From: Temnopleurus reevesii
Lineage: Eukaryota; Echinodermata; Echinoidea; Temnopleuroida; Temnopleuridae
Direction: 5' to 3'
Assembly: GCA_036244855.1 (NCBI GenBank)
Contig: BQKZ01001666.1
Location: 15,046-79,045, forward strand
Length of the DNA: 64,000 bases
Under the pieces are notes generated by a model. The model had not been told where the DNA came from. It saw nothing but the letters and a program-made list of their open reading frames with translations, and did no database searches. The translations under genes were made by a program, and so were the position numbers. Shown piece after piece: positions 43,325-57,700 of this stretch (its first letter is position 1; each line of letters starts with the position of its first letter).

Positions 43325-43704
43325 AGAGATTCCAACTGTTCCAGAATATGTATGAGGAGTATTATCGAGGCTTTCAGTCACCATGAGCAGAATAGACAAA
43401 TGATTTTGGACAAAGTAGACCACTTCATTCAAGCCTTCATAATAGCTTCATCAATACAAAAGAAGGTATTTTGGCATTTCTCAGAGGGTGGACAATTTTC
43501 TTTTGTGTTTATCTACCTATTGAGAATGCTTGAATGAAGATGTTCACCTTGTCCAAAATCATTTCTCCTTTCTGTTCACAATGAATACAAGTGAATAGTT
43601 GTGAGTAGGTTACTGCTTGCTCTCACTTTTGTTCAGCTTTAAAGTCATTCACATTTTAATTTTAACCTCTTGCATATTACAGAACAGTTGGCATGGCTGA
43701 AGCA
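43325..43704. mobile_element. GATGCCAAC-family MITE with internal insertion
   Basis: Left CAGAGATTCCAACTGTTCC, right AGAACAGTTGGCATGGCTG. The interior is about 200 bp longer than in simple copies. The extra part resembles the palindromic repeats at 25440, 39105 and 42965. Confidence 0.6.
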
Positions 43705-44095
43705 AGAATAAATAATATCATTGACCGTTGGACAAAAGGTCACTGTAGAGAGGTAGTCACTACATAGAGGTGGCCACTAAGACAGGTGTGAATGTTACAT
43801 TTCTTACCAAAGCCAACACATAGAGTTAAACTTGAAACATTGAAGACGAACAAGATGTTATATCTTAGTACTTTTGTTATGATATACTCTATGTACATGT
43901 ACACACATAAGTAGCTATGCCTGAGAGAGAGGGAAATGTGATTGATTACATGACTCATAAAGGATATGTTTCATGAACATGCAATGTTTCATAAAAAATC
44001 AAAATATTATTAGATGGAATTAAACATTTCATTGAGTTGCATCTAAATTAGACATCTTGAATAAGATTTATGGTCCATAATTTCTTTAGCGGGTG

Positions 44096-45774
44096 CTATC
44101 TCAACCTGAAGCACGCCTTGCATAAACGTTTGATACAAGAAGCTTCTCGCATCAGAAGAGATTCGTCCCCGATTTGATTGATGAAATCTTTGGACGATTC
44201 GTCACGGCGGGTTGCGATGATGGCTATGACCATCTCCGGGCTGAAGCCGGCATCGAGGTTGTCGATCATCCTCTGGAAGTCTCTAGATTTGGGCGGATGC
44301 GACGATGAAGCCTGAAGGGATCCCTCGTCCTGTTCTGGGATGGGATCGTAGATCTGCGCGAAGCAGTAGAGCTGCTGCGAGTCGGCCGTGAAAGCGGGAA
44401 CAATACCTTGCGGTGACCACGGACCAAGGACAGGGGTGCCCGTACGAGGGGTCATTCCTGGTTCGGAGTCCGTCACAATCTCGGACGTAGAGGAGGAGAA
44501 AGTGGAGGTTCGGGAGTGTCTTGAGGGGTGTCGAGGCTGCTCTGGGGAGATTGGACGTATTCTGTTAGCCTCCTTTGGCCTGGCGCCTGCTCCTTGGGGT
44601 CTCGGAGTAGCATCTTTGGAACCATTCCCAGATGAATGCTCATAACTTGATGGTGAATCAGTTCTAACATGCTCTTCTGAATTGCCATGTTGTGCAGAGT
44701 CTTGATTGCTCTCATCAAGCAGTGTGCTACCCTCTACAACAGCCGCCACCACCATATGATGCGATACTTCATCATCAATACTACTAACAGGACTGGATAA
44801 CGCCACAGCAGATGGTGAACCCGACCCTCGGTTTGGCACCACACTTTCAATAGTTCTTTCATCACAAGTACTTGCTGTTTTACTATCATCCTCAACCAAA
44901 TAGGCTCCAGAGACTACCTCACTGGATTGTCCATCCTGCAGACATTGTTCATTACCCTCTGCTTCTTCAGAAACTACGGGTATATGAAGAGGGTCTGCCT
45001 TTATAGCTTCTGAAGAACCCGCCTCTGTTTGTTCGTCTATTAGTACTGTTTTGTTACTTTGATCAGCTTCAGGGCTTGGTACAACTGCATCAACTGCACC
45101 AGGAGAGTCTTCTGCGGCTCCGGGAAATTCTTTGCTATCTTTCGTTGAGTCCCTCTCACTATCCTCGCAACTTGATTCCTGTTCGCCTTTATCAACAATA
45201 ACCGCTTGATCCACATCTTCGACCACAATGGATATTCTTGTTGGATGCGACTGTTTGTCCACTGTAGAATCGTCATCTTCCACACACTGTTCTTCACTAT
45301 CTACAACACTACCATGCATAGTTTCTGGAGTTCTTTGCATAGATAAATTCGCTTTGAGTTCCACTTTTGCCTCGGGATGACCAATGGAAGACTCTTCACA
45401 CACAACAGTTCTATCAGCATCGATGGCATTGTCTGGCGATGTAGAAACAGAATCGGACCTAACAGCAGATTCTACGCCATCAACAGAAGGCGAAAGACGA
45501 TTGCAAACCTCGACGGACATATCAAAGAGACGTTGGACCTCATCATTATCGCCACTCTTGCCGTCTTCCGTTTCCTGGCTTCTACGATCTTCGCTCATCC
45601 GCAGTCGTCTTGAAAGCTCATCTGACATACCATCAGTGTCATCTGCAGTAGAGGTATCACGAGCAGGATTCTTCCCTGATGTCCTCGGGATGCTGTGGAA
45701 GGTTACCTCAGGAAAGGGGTAGCCTTCATAGTCACTGATTTCTCCCTGGGAGGCGAAGTGCAGATGTGGTTCAT
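44096..45774 (-). CDS. Large gene terminal exon, acidic Ser-rich tail
   Basis: 1679 bases from a TTCAG acceptor to TGA: DEPHLHFASQGEISDYEGYP, then about 400 acidic, Ser/Thr-rich residues that look disordered. An ordered end follows, with QQLYCFAQIYDPIPEQD, FQRMIDNLDAGFSPEMVIAI and DESSKDFINQIGDESLL, then CIKRLCKACFRLR. Uninterrupted coding over 1.6 kb makes this the firmest exon of the gene. An ATG further upstream in the intron is not used, since splicing fixes the phase. Confidence 0.92.
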
Positions 45775-48700
45775 CTGAAGAGAAAAAACATGAAACAAAA
45801 TTATGCATAACAATAGTGAAACCGAAAAAAATCCAGAATCACAAAACCTTTTGAGTTGACACACTACCAAAAAAAAGTCATTAGATTCTTTTAAGAATTT
45901 GAACTTGAATGTAATATCTTGTGTGGGTGATAAACATAACCATATAAAACTTGACAAGAATATTCACAATCAAGCATAAAAATGAGTTTTGTTGGGAATA
46001 GAAAAATTGCATTGTTACAATTGCTGCATTCTGTGTTGGCTATTGTAAATATGCATGGGGTGACAATACTTTTTATTGCCGGTTTCAATCTACTTTATGC
46101 AGTGTCCCTTGTGAAGATAGGACTTATAGTACATTGTAATTAACACTCCATCACTTCCATTCACTTTCTTTCCTAAATCTAAGTTCTTTGCAATTACACG
46201 ATATTGGCTTTGATGTGCTCACTTTCGAAATCCCTCTTGCAACTTTCATGTCACGCCATAGGTTGGCAGCTCTGTATGATGCATGAGAGGATTTAAACAG
46301 GGCAACAAGTTTAAAGGAAAGAAACGAAGCAATAAATGCAGCCTACCTTGTTGTTGGAGAGCCGAGGGGTCGATGGTATGTCCGCTCGCCATCATCCTCC
46401 TTACCAGTCCGCACCCAAGAAGCTGCTCTGCCGTCTGCTGAGCCCACTCCCAAATGTTCTCTGACGGATTCTCATCTGTTGAATTATAAACAGTCAGGAA
46501 AGGAATTACTTTGCAGCAAATTCAATCACTATTCTTTTCTCAAATTGGCAACACTTAAATTATATAATAAACTAGAACATGGAATAGAATTGCAGTTGCA
46601 CCATGTGTTGTAGGGTTACATGTATCTTACAAGAAATAGTCCTGAAAAAGGACTGAGCAAAAGCTAGAAAAACAAAACAAAGAGTAGATTTAACTGTCTC
46701 ATCCTCAATTTTGTCAACATTCCAATTACCCGTAAATACGATTCTATCAATTGATAAAAAGCACATTGATAAGGGCATGAATATGAATTAAAAAAGATGA
46801 ACCTTTTAAATTATTTAATGTGTTGCCAGTTTTGATAACATCCAATTCCAAATCTCTGATGAAATATCCAGTTTTCTTTCCATGCAATACAGAAACCAAA
46901 CTATTCCAGAACAGGCATAAGGTAAAAATTAAGAAGTGAATAACACAACAGCTGAATAAATGTCAGAGAAAAAAAATTCTCAGCCATACATTTTTGATTA
47001 AAGCCTTGGATTCATATGATAAACCTACTGCATACCTTATCTGGGAAATAGGACTTATGATAATTGGATAATTCAACAAATTGAAATGTAGTGGCATACA
47101 AAGGTTTTTGATGACTTAACAAATTTGTTATTGGCTCACAATAAAGCAGATAATAGGAACCTAGTCTACATACCTTCTTGGCAATGCACCAATGCAAGTA
47201 GAAGCTCGTCTCCAGTGAAGCACTTCCTCTGTTGGGATAGCAACCGCTGTAAGACACGGAGCGTCTCCCGACGCACCGGCCAAGACTCTGCCGTTGTCCC
47301 TTCCCATGCCTTTGTGCGAAAAAAGAAGAAAAGGTGACAAAATAATTCATCTGTATTTAGCTTTCTTACACCATACAACCCTTATGTTAAAACCTTTATA
47401 AGGGACTGTAAAAATCGAGGTACATGTAAGGCCGCCCCAAAAGATCCATTGGTTGCCTGTTTCCACTTTCTTATAATATCATGTTATTTTACTGTGATAT
47501 TTTGAGTGAGAAGAAATAAAAAAAAGTTTACATAGTGCCATTTTCGATGGTCTTCCTGTTAAGGGCAAAAAAAAACCCAGAACAATTTCCATAATTTAAA
47601 ACTCAGAAGGAGGGCAGCAGAAAAAGGTTTTCTCCTTCTGCGCAAGCAATCTCTCAATTAAACAGTTCAGCACGACATCGAGAACCGACTTGCGATAGGC
47701 TGGTTGAGTACATAGCCAATACTAACCTTCTTCAGAAGACTTTGGTAGAGTTGAACCAGACGAGTTGTAGGCCAAGTGTACAGCTGAAGGACTTGGATTA
47801 CACCATCCTGTACAAACAAACAACAAATTGGATATACATTTATAACTGAGAGATGAATTTAAACAGTTTGTTGTTTTAAAACATGATTGATCATGCTACA
47901 AAAAATACAACACATATAAGTCTCTAGGTGCAACTATTTTGAAAAAAATGGCAATAAACAGAGATATTATATTTTGATATTTTTTTCCTACAACTTAAAA
48001 GATTTATATATATATTGTACCCAACAATGAATTTAAAATCATTTGATGCTTTTTGTTTTCTATTTCCTAGCAACCAAATCATTGTATCATCAAGAGAATA
48101 TTTTTTTCTAGATTGATTAAAAATATTAGAACTTACCGCAGGTTCTAAGAAAACATCTGCATTGAGTCCATGTTCAGAGTGGTTTGCGATAGTCTCCATA
48201 ATGTGCTGCAAATAAAAAGAGAATGATTCCCAGTTCAATATGAACAAAAACATAAGATATTCATCATTCTAATGTAATGATGAGCAAGTCTTCATTGAAT
48301 TGGTGAACTTATTGAGAGAAGTTTGAAGAGTGAACTTTAACAAAGCATTATGTAGCACACGCAATAGATTCAATGGTGTCAGGATATAATACTGACAGTT
48401 CCAAAGTTTGTGATAATCAAGTACCTAAGTTTTATGTCATCAAAATTCATGGAATTAATAATACTTGATACTGAATTTGAATTATTCATGAAAAGAAATA
48501 GAAAAAAAATCATCAACAGCCTGAATTGCTCTTTAAATCAATTCATAGGGAGTCGAGTTATAGCCATTTGAATAGTTTACGTAACTTGCCCCATTGATCA
48601 CTTTACAAAATTGTCCTAATTCGTAAAGTTGCGAACCAGGACAAATCTGTACAATGTGGTGCATTGTGTACAGTGTATTCATATGGCCATCTCTTGACTG

Positions 48701-51700
48701 CAGGAAAGTTTCGACCAAACTCTGTCTATCAATGTTTTTGATAATTTTTTATCGAAATATGGTTGCTACACTTAGAAATTGGAGAAAAAATTATGACATC
48801 ACTTTGATACTTATTTTGGATGCAAATAAGAATTTCTTGTTTCAAAATACTTACTGCTATAGCCTGGAGGAGGAGCATTGCCCGCTTCCGATCCTCTAGC
48901 TTCTTCATCAAAAGTTCCTCAACCAAGCGTTCAAAGTCCTGCAAATATCAGAGCAAAATTAAATTCTTTATTTGAGTGCACATTGTGGGGTATACTATAT
49001 TTGACACTTCATATACAGTCAAACCTGTCTATAGTGGCCACTTAAATTGATTCCCTCCAGGTGAAAATGCATGTTATAAAACCTGTCTAAAGAGGCCACC
49101 TGTCTACAGTGGCCACTTTTTCTGTTTCCCTTGGGGTGGCCTCTGTAGACAGGTTTGACTGTATATTAGAACCTGTCTATAGAGGCCACCTGTCTACAGT
49201 GGCCACTTTTTCTGTTTCCCTTGGGGTGGCCTCTGTAGACAGGTTTGACTGTAGATTCAAGTATAAAGTATCTTGCCGTGAAAAGACGTAATACAGTGTG
49301 TTTCAGTATTTGCAAAATTGGTCTTAACGTCTTAAAGGTATAGATTTGTAATGGTCAGGATGCAGAAATTGATGTGAAATGAGCTGATGTATTCACAAAT
49401 TGCTTTACATGCCTAAATATAAGTGCATAATAAATTAGGAGAAGGTTTTCGCAAGTATTCTGGCGTATTTCACCTTGAGAATGCCAATAACCTGCTATTC
49501 TTACGGCGTGCTGAATAGATCGCACGGGGCCCGAGCGGAACAGGATGGGAGGATTGACCGGGGGTATTGTCTGCAGCGTATGAGTTTGGGTTCATTTTGT
49601 ATGTGAAGCGATGTTGTGTTGGGAGCATGAAAGCGTCATCATTTTTTATTTCGCGATAATTAAGCCATTTCTAGATCGATTTTATTCAAACATTCAAAAC
49701 ATTCAAACATGTACATGATATTGTAATAAATTTACTGCATCTCGCAACCTTGTTAGATATCTGAAGCGCCATTTTTCCCAAAACTGATCTATCGGTTTAA
49801 AACTAAAGATCATGTAGTGAACAGTGGCCTTTACAGACTCCCAAGTTTCAATTGGTTGAAAAGTAAATTATACAGAACCACCAAACTTAAGAAAATTCAG
49901 ATAATTCAGGATTCTATACCTTTACAATAAACCTCCAGAGCTCCTGACAGAAGACTTGGAAGCACTGTGGATAGAGCCACGATGACGTCGCAATGAGATG
50001 GTTGTGGATACAGGCGGTCAGTGGATGGAGGCGGTTAGCGATACTATACGCACCCATGTCCAGTTCCAGTAAGACGGTCAAGGCTTGAGATAGCATCTGA
50101 TTAACCTAAGGAAAATAGTAATAAATTATAGATATTTTATCTTGTGCATAACATTTGACAATGATGTCGCACCAAGATGGTTGTGGATGCAGGGGGTCAG
50201 TGGATGGGGACGATCACAAGTTCAAGTAGGATGGCCAAGGCCTGAGAGAGCATCTGATTGACCTAAAGAAACAATTACATATGATGGATTTTTACTTTAA
50301 ACATAATATCTGATCAATGATGGCGTCACAACAAGATGGTTGTGGATACAGGCGGTCAGTGGATGGACACGGTCAGCGATACTCTACACACTGATGTCCA
50401 AATCCAATAGAACCTTCAAGGCCTGAGAAAGCATCTGAATAACCTGCCCATACAGTCATCAATTATGAATTGTAATCTCGAATATAATAAAACAGGACTC
50501 TGACTTTCTCAAAATCCCTAAAGTCATAGTTCTCTCTAAAAAAAAAAATTGATATTAGCTTTAATGATAACTTTAAGTTCTGGTAAAGAAATCAAATTTA
50601 GACAAAAATTAATGAAAGAATTTCATCTGAATGAAAGAAAGATATTTCACGGACCAATGAGAATCTTCATTACTAAATCATTCAATCATTAAATCTATAA
50701 ACTACGAACCTTGAACGCAAGGAGCTTGATCTGGCCAACGATTAAATTGTGCAGGTATTTCTGTAGAGGGCGCTGTTTCCTGGCACCTTCTCCATCCTGT
50801 GCCTGTGGTGACGATCTTGCTGCTATCGCTCCATCAAGGTCTGCCAGTAAGTCGGGCAGTATCTCTATCAAACCCTGGACGTTGTTGATGCGAAGGCACA
50901 TCTGTGTGGAAGTAAGCATAGAAATGACCTTCTGGGCAATGTTTCACCAAGTTCCCAAAGACTTTGAGTATTACTTTACGCGCGATTGGTACCAGTACTT
51001 GTGCTGAATGATCTACATTTGTATGTGCATTTATACACTCGTTAACCAACTCAAGCCTTTCTTAAAGTCACGAGTAACGATTTAGTGAAACACTGCACTG
51101 GATATGGGATTTGGCAAGACTTCACGTTTAGGTGTTTGAGGTGTTTGAATGCATAAGAGCATACTATCGTAATGAAAATCTCATGCAAATTCATCCTACC
51201 AATGTTGGAAATTGCATTTCGTTAGATTGGGTCTTTTGTTGAATAATTATGCTTGAAATCTTTATTTTCCCATACTTTATTTGAGTATTCAATGGCAAAA
51301 TCAATGAAATTTTCTTATTGATAAAAGAGAGACCCAGTTAAAGGGCTATAAACAGATATATATATATTTGACTCATACTTGACCAGCAACTTCATCCTCC
51401 TCAACGACTAATTATTACCCAAGGATCATTCGTCCCAAGTACAAAATTGAACAAATGAACGTAGAGAGAAAAGAGGGCAAATTATTCCAAAACTCTAAAA
51501 TTTTTGTGAAATTCCAAAAGACAAACCAACCAACCAAACAACCGACCAACTAACCAACCAACAAATTTGGAAAAAGATAAAGGTCTAAAGCAGAACTCCC
51601 AATGAGATAAAAAGGAGTACTGGAAATTACCTCGGGATTGATGGGCTCAAAATTATCACAAAGGCACTCTCTGTCTCGATTGAAATAAACGTTACAGTCT

Positions 51701-54700
51701 GGTAAACCGCTCCTCTCGTGCCGACAACCTCCAAGCAATCCGGCGCTCTGGGCAATAAACACACGGTTCAATACCTGTAATAGATCAAAGCAATCATAAG
51801 AGTACTAAAAGCATATCAGAAGATGATATCTAGTTTAAATAATGACTAAAAACAATATTCATAAATGGGTTTATAATTTCAGAGATACATGGACTTTGTC
51901 TACAGCTTTCGAGCAAAGAAGAGCTCTGGGCGATAAACACATGGTTCAATACCTGTAACAGATCAAAGGAGTGGTCAAAGTGTCAGAATTGTTAGAAAAT
52001 AACATCCTGTTCTCTGAAAAATTGCAAACCACTCTTGAATATTAATGAGTTGTAATTTGTTTAGATAAAAATCATTTTAGCGGTGGAAGTATTAAATTTT
52101 CAAAATTCTCAGGAAATTTGATGCACACTTATCATGATACATCTAAGGATGACTTGTACAGAGAAAAGCACAAAAGTTATTGCAATGGCAAGTGCATGCA
52201 ATTGAATGCACATGGATGAAAAAAGCCTTGCATTGAACTTCATTTCAAATTAAATTCTGCACTTTCATAAACATTACTGTTTATCTGCTTCTAAAATCGT
52301 CCACTGGTAATCCATACCATGTCATTTGAGGTTAATCTATTTACTCTAGCAGTGCACCAGTTTTATTACCTCCGAGACCGTTTCATATAATTATCAAAGG
52401 GGTTCACCTACCTCCTTGCTTATCATTGTATTGACATCGCCAGATGGTGTAGCACACAGGTCCATGGCAAGCATATTGGATGCAAACAATCTAATAGCAA
52501 AGGTCATGCCCTAGTTGAATATAAAAAAGAGAAAAGGAATAACATTCACATAAGTTCAGACACAGAGTCTGCTGTACATATACAACATTTCCTGACATAA
52601 TGGCAAGACCATTTACTTACATGTATACTTGAAATGTGAGTTAATTCTACAACACTTCGTTTAATATTTATTTTACGTTGTTATGAAATTTTTCTGGTAG
52701 TTTATAGAATCACTTGCAATAGAATAGTTTCATAATGTTATTCTATCCATGCTTCTTTGTTAAACTAACAATGACAAACTATTTGTTCACCTGATAGAAA
52801 ATAATCTTATTTCAATAGAAGATATTAGGATAACATGCAATGGTTGTTGCTAGGTTGGGCACGCTACAATTGTTTGTTCAGCCTAGCAACTATTGTACAG
52901 CCATTATCTTTGACAGCCAAATACATAGTTTTTCTTGAGGAAAACGAGAACAAATTTTAATTATGAAAGTGGTCTATTGAATGTTTGAACCAATTGTGTG
53001 CTAGAAGATCTGTCCATAAACGCCCCCTGTCTGCGTTGGCCATGATGACTTTACTTTAACTCACCTGAAGTGGGCTTATGAAGAGCTGCTGAAGATCTGT
53101 TGCCATCAAGCTTCGCTGCAGCTCATCCTCTTCCGTTTCCGTCGACACCTCCGGTTTAAGAACACTACAGATATCATGCATCAAGCTACACGCATGCCGC
53201 ACCACGTACACCATATCGACGAGGCTACTCGAGATGGGTAGCATGATCTCCGACTGCCGTAGCCCCTCGCCCGAGAAGATGCCTAATTGTTCGAAAACGG
53301 CTCTGAGCTGGTCTCGGTGGTGTTTTCGTGAGCGGGTGGCGACGCTGGACGATGCGTCCGTGCTGGCTTCGGCGTCGGAGCTGAAGTGTGGCTGGCTGCT
53401 GGTGCTTCGCGAGCGGNATCATTTTAGCGGTGGAAGTATTAAATTTTCAAAATTCTCAGGAAATTTGATGCACACTTCTCATGATACAGAGAAAAGCACA
53501 AAAGTTATTGCAATGGCAAGTGCATGCAACTGAATGCACATGAATGAAAAAAAGTTTTGCATTGAACTTCATTTCAAATTAAATTCTGCACTTTAATAAA
53601 CATTACTGTTTATCTGCTTGTACATCATCCACTGGTAATCCATACCATGTCAACTAATACTATTTGAGGTTAATCTATTTACTCTAGCAGTGCACCAGTC
53701 TTTTTTTTTTACCTCCGAGACCGTTCCATATATTTTCAAAGTGGTTAACCTACCTCCTTGCTTATCATTGTGTTGACATCGCCAGATGGTGTAGCACACA
53801 GGTCCATGGCAAGCATATTGGATGCAAACAATCTAATAGCAAAGGTCATGCCCTAGTTGAATATAAAAAAGAGAAAAGGAATAACATTCACATAAGTTCA
53901 GACACAGAGTCTGCTGTACATATACAACATTTCCTGACATAATGGCAAGACCATTTACTTACATGTATACTTGAAATGTGAGTTAATTCTACAACACTTC
54001 GTTTAATATTTATTTTACGTTGTTATGAAATTTTTCTGGTAGTTTATAGAATCACTTGCAATAGAATAGTTTCATAATGTTATTCTATCCATGCTTCTTT
54101 GTTAAACTAACAATGACAAACTATTTGTTCACCTGATAGAAAATAATCTTATTTCAATAGAAGATATTAGGATAACATGCAATGGTTGTTGCTAGGTTGG
54201 GCACGCTACAATTGTTTGTTCAGCCTAGCAACTATTGTACAGCCATTATCTTTGACAGCCAAATACATAGTTTTTCTTGAGGAAAACAAAACAAATTTGA
54301 ATTATGAAAGTGGTCTATTGAATGTTTGAACCAATTGTGTGCTAGAAGATCTGTCCATAAACGCCCCCTGTCTGCGTTGGCCATGATGACTTTACTTTAA
54401 CTCACCTGAAGTGGGCTTATGAAGAGCTGCTGAAGATCTGTTGCCATCAAGCTTCGCTGCAGCTCATCCTCTTCCGTTTCCGTCGACACCTCCGGTTTAA
54501 GAACACTACAGATATCATGCATCAAGCTACACGCATGCCGCACCACGTACACCATATCGACGAGGCTACTCGAGATGGGTAGCATGATCTCCGACTGCCG
54601 TAGCCCCTCGCCCGAGAAGATGCCTAATTGTTCGAAAACGGCTCTGAGCTGGTCTCGGTGGTGTTTTCGTGAGCGGGTGGCGACGCTGGACGATGCGTCC

Positions 54701-57700
54701 GTGCTGGCTTCGGCGTCGGAGCTGAAGTGTGGCTGGCTGCTGGTGCTTCGCGAGCGGCTCGGACTTGTTGACTGGTCTTTGCCGGACGTGTAATCATCAT
54801 GGAATGCATGGTGGTGGTGATGATGTCGGTCGTGGTGTGGAAGCGTAAGGGCTGCATCCTGCATGCCACTAGGTCCGGGAATGTCGATAGGGTCTGCAAC
54901 CATTTCAGAAAGATCAGGGGATGAATGCGAATGCGTAAAATCAGGAGCGATCTCATTCGAGTTCATTGGAGAGTTTCTTAATCTAGAGTTCACCGGCTGA
55001 AATGCACCATCACCACCACCACCAACTGCGGCTCCATCGTCCAATCTTCTCGCACCACCCCCTTCATCTTTAGAGCTTCCGGCTGCTGACCACTGCTCAC
55101 TGCGGTCAAGCAACTCCTTGATCTGAGGGAATGAACTCGTCCTCTCTGGCCGCTTGAAGTTGAGAACTCCGGAGGGGTTAAAGGTCACGTCTGGGTGAGT
55201 TGCTTTGGGTCTGATTATGTTATTGTTGTTTGCTGCACCTTCATCGCCCTGTAGAAATAAAGAAATTTTTTATAAATTCTTAAATTGAGCATTCAGTTTA
55301 TCCAATCAATTACACACCTAAATTATTAGATTCTGCCAGAATTAGATACCTTGTCTTTTAAAATTGTCTTTCCAAATGACATTATTCCTAATTTTCCAAG
55401 AATTCTTACAATCCCAGGAGAGCCGATTGAAATGCTTAAAGACTTTTTTATTACAAAGAAAAATAACACAGTACTTAAAAACAGTAAAACACAATACAAA
55501 AAGATGCATTAATCTGTCAACCTTTGAGAATTTCAAAATCCTTTTCTCTAACTAATTCTACAAACAGATAGTACAAGACATCCTAAAAACAGGTGGATTC
55601 AAAATGCTTTCCTGTAAACTGAATAATTTCTGAGGTCCACATATTTCAAAACCCCTTCCTAAATGCAGAGATGCCAACATTTAAGGAGTACGCATTAGGT
55701 GTTCTTTCACATGAATTCATGGTTTTCATTACAAGTGAGTGTCTGACTGTATGGTTAATTTTGACGTCATACATACACCAGAACTGTTAGCGTCTCTGTA
55801 AATATAATTTGCCAAAACTTAGATAGATTGACAGGGTTGTCCAAAGGACCATCANATACAAAAAGATGCATTAATCTGTCAACCTTTGAGAATTTTGACA
55901 TCCTTTTCTCTAACTAATTCTACAAACAGATAGTACAAGACAGCCTAAAAACAGGTGGATGCAAAATGATTTTCTGTAAACTGAATAATATCTGAGGTCC
56001 ACATATTTCAAAACCCCTTCCTAAATGCAGAGATGCCAACAGTTAAGGAGTACGCATTAGGTGTTCTTACACATGAATTCATGGTTTTCATTACAAGTGT
56101 GTGTCTGACTGTATAGTTATTGCTGCCATTTGCTTTTGTTCAGCTATTGAATTATTCACATTTTAATTTTGATGTCATACATACACCAGAACTGTTAGCA
56201 TCTCTGTAAATATAATTTGCCAAAACTTCAGAGATAGATTGACAGGGTTGTCCAAAGGACCATCAGTTGTCTTGTGTTGTTATAATTGGACAATATTACA
56301 GAGATTGATTGGCAGACTAAAGACCATCATTTACCTTTTGTTCTTTGGGGATGACGCTTGCAAAGGCTGACCCTATCGACTGGGTCAATTGATTGGCGTT
56401 GGACGGTCTATGCTGACCGTTGTAGGAGTCCTGCGAGTCTCCGTCCACTTGAGAGAAGGTCAGATGGACAGCTTCAAACTAGGAGAGTGAAAGATGACCA
56501 AATGTAAATAAGATTTGCAAACTGATTTGGGCACTTGTGATTCCAATTTTCCATATGTCATGTAATTGCAGACTTGCGAACCTCCTTACAGAAAGAAAGG
56601 GATAATTTGGCTCAAAAAGAGAGATGAAAAAGAATATCCTTCAAAGAGTAAAGCTGAACCATAAGTAACTGAAGAGGTGAAATTAGTACCAGATTTATGA
56701 ATAAATCAATATTGCAGCTGTTGTGCAGAGTCGGCCATAGCTTGCAAATCTCTAATGAAAAAAAAACGGGGCAAACAGGAATGCTGGGGAGAAATGGGAC
56801 AAAACTTAGACCATTACGGATTCGTTTATGATGAGGTGGATTACTCTATTGGCCCTGTTCTGAGATAGATCTTTTAAACTGTGTAAAAATAAACCAAAAT
56901 TAAAGGAAATATGATATACAAGCAGATCTATAAAAGACTGCACATATTTTGTTCCTAATCACCCCAGCGTTCCTCATCTCCAATTTTTTTCGTATTGGAA
57001 TTGATACCGTTAAGATTGGTGTCCTACCTTATCTCTGCATATGCTGTATACAATCATTGCTTGCACATCCCTTATGAGATATTGGAACCAATGCACAGCT
57101 GACTTGGTTAGAGACTTTCTCCATTGTTGTGATCTGGAATGACAAAAATATTCCACATTCAACAAAAGTATATTATCATTTTAACTTCTCTACCTTTGAC
57201 ATTACAATGTACAGCACTTAAAAAATTGAAAAGAATTGTTATATGTTCCAGGATGATGGGGAAAATTTATAACTGAGTATTCAAAGTTATTTTAGAATGT
57301 CAATTATGTGATGATACCAACTAAAAACAAAGATAAAAAATAATATGGCAGTCTTCAGTTATTTCAAGGAAATTGATATTCATAAATTATTCCATGAGCT
57401 CAGGATGGGTTAGGGAACAAACTTTTTAAAACCAACAACAGACCTTAACATACCAAGTCTCAGGCCTTGGGCATGAGCCTCTGCATTTTTACCCAATCTC
57501 ATGCTTCCAGCTCTTTCATTGAAATATTTTTGCTTGTCTTAACACGAATAAACATTGAATTAGGGTGCATCTCGAGATGCTACAAATAAAATTCACAGCA
57601 TCTAGAAGTCGTGTTCTCAATCAGTGTTTATAGATTCACAGAATCTCATAAACATAATGCCAAACAGTGTTTCTTTATGTTCGGATAAGGCAAGCATTAT

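Larger units (their letters stand above)
29979..44095. other. Intergenic region between KCMF1 and the large minus-strand gene
   Basis: The first part must hold the KCMF1 3' untranslated region; I could not place its end. The rest is AT-rich and packed with small inverted-repeat elements listed separately, plus the tandem block at 38782-41178. A SINE-like or LINE-tail segment with a poly(A) run ends near 33440. No reading frame here has coding character. Confidence 0.5.
52071..53416. repeat. Duplicated 1.35-kb block with two exon copies, copy A
   Basis: Starts ATCATTTTAGCGGTGGAAG and aligns throughout to 53418-54756, with small indels and substitutions (for example AGAACAAATTTTAATTATG against AAACAAATTTGAATTATG). 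A single N at 53417 joins the two. Probable unmerged haplotypes. Confidence 0.85.

Noticed and set aside
44388..45722. Plus-strand frames of 78-112 codons over the terminal exon of the large gene
   Set aside because: They are shadows of the 559-codon minus-strand exon.
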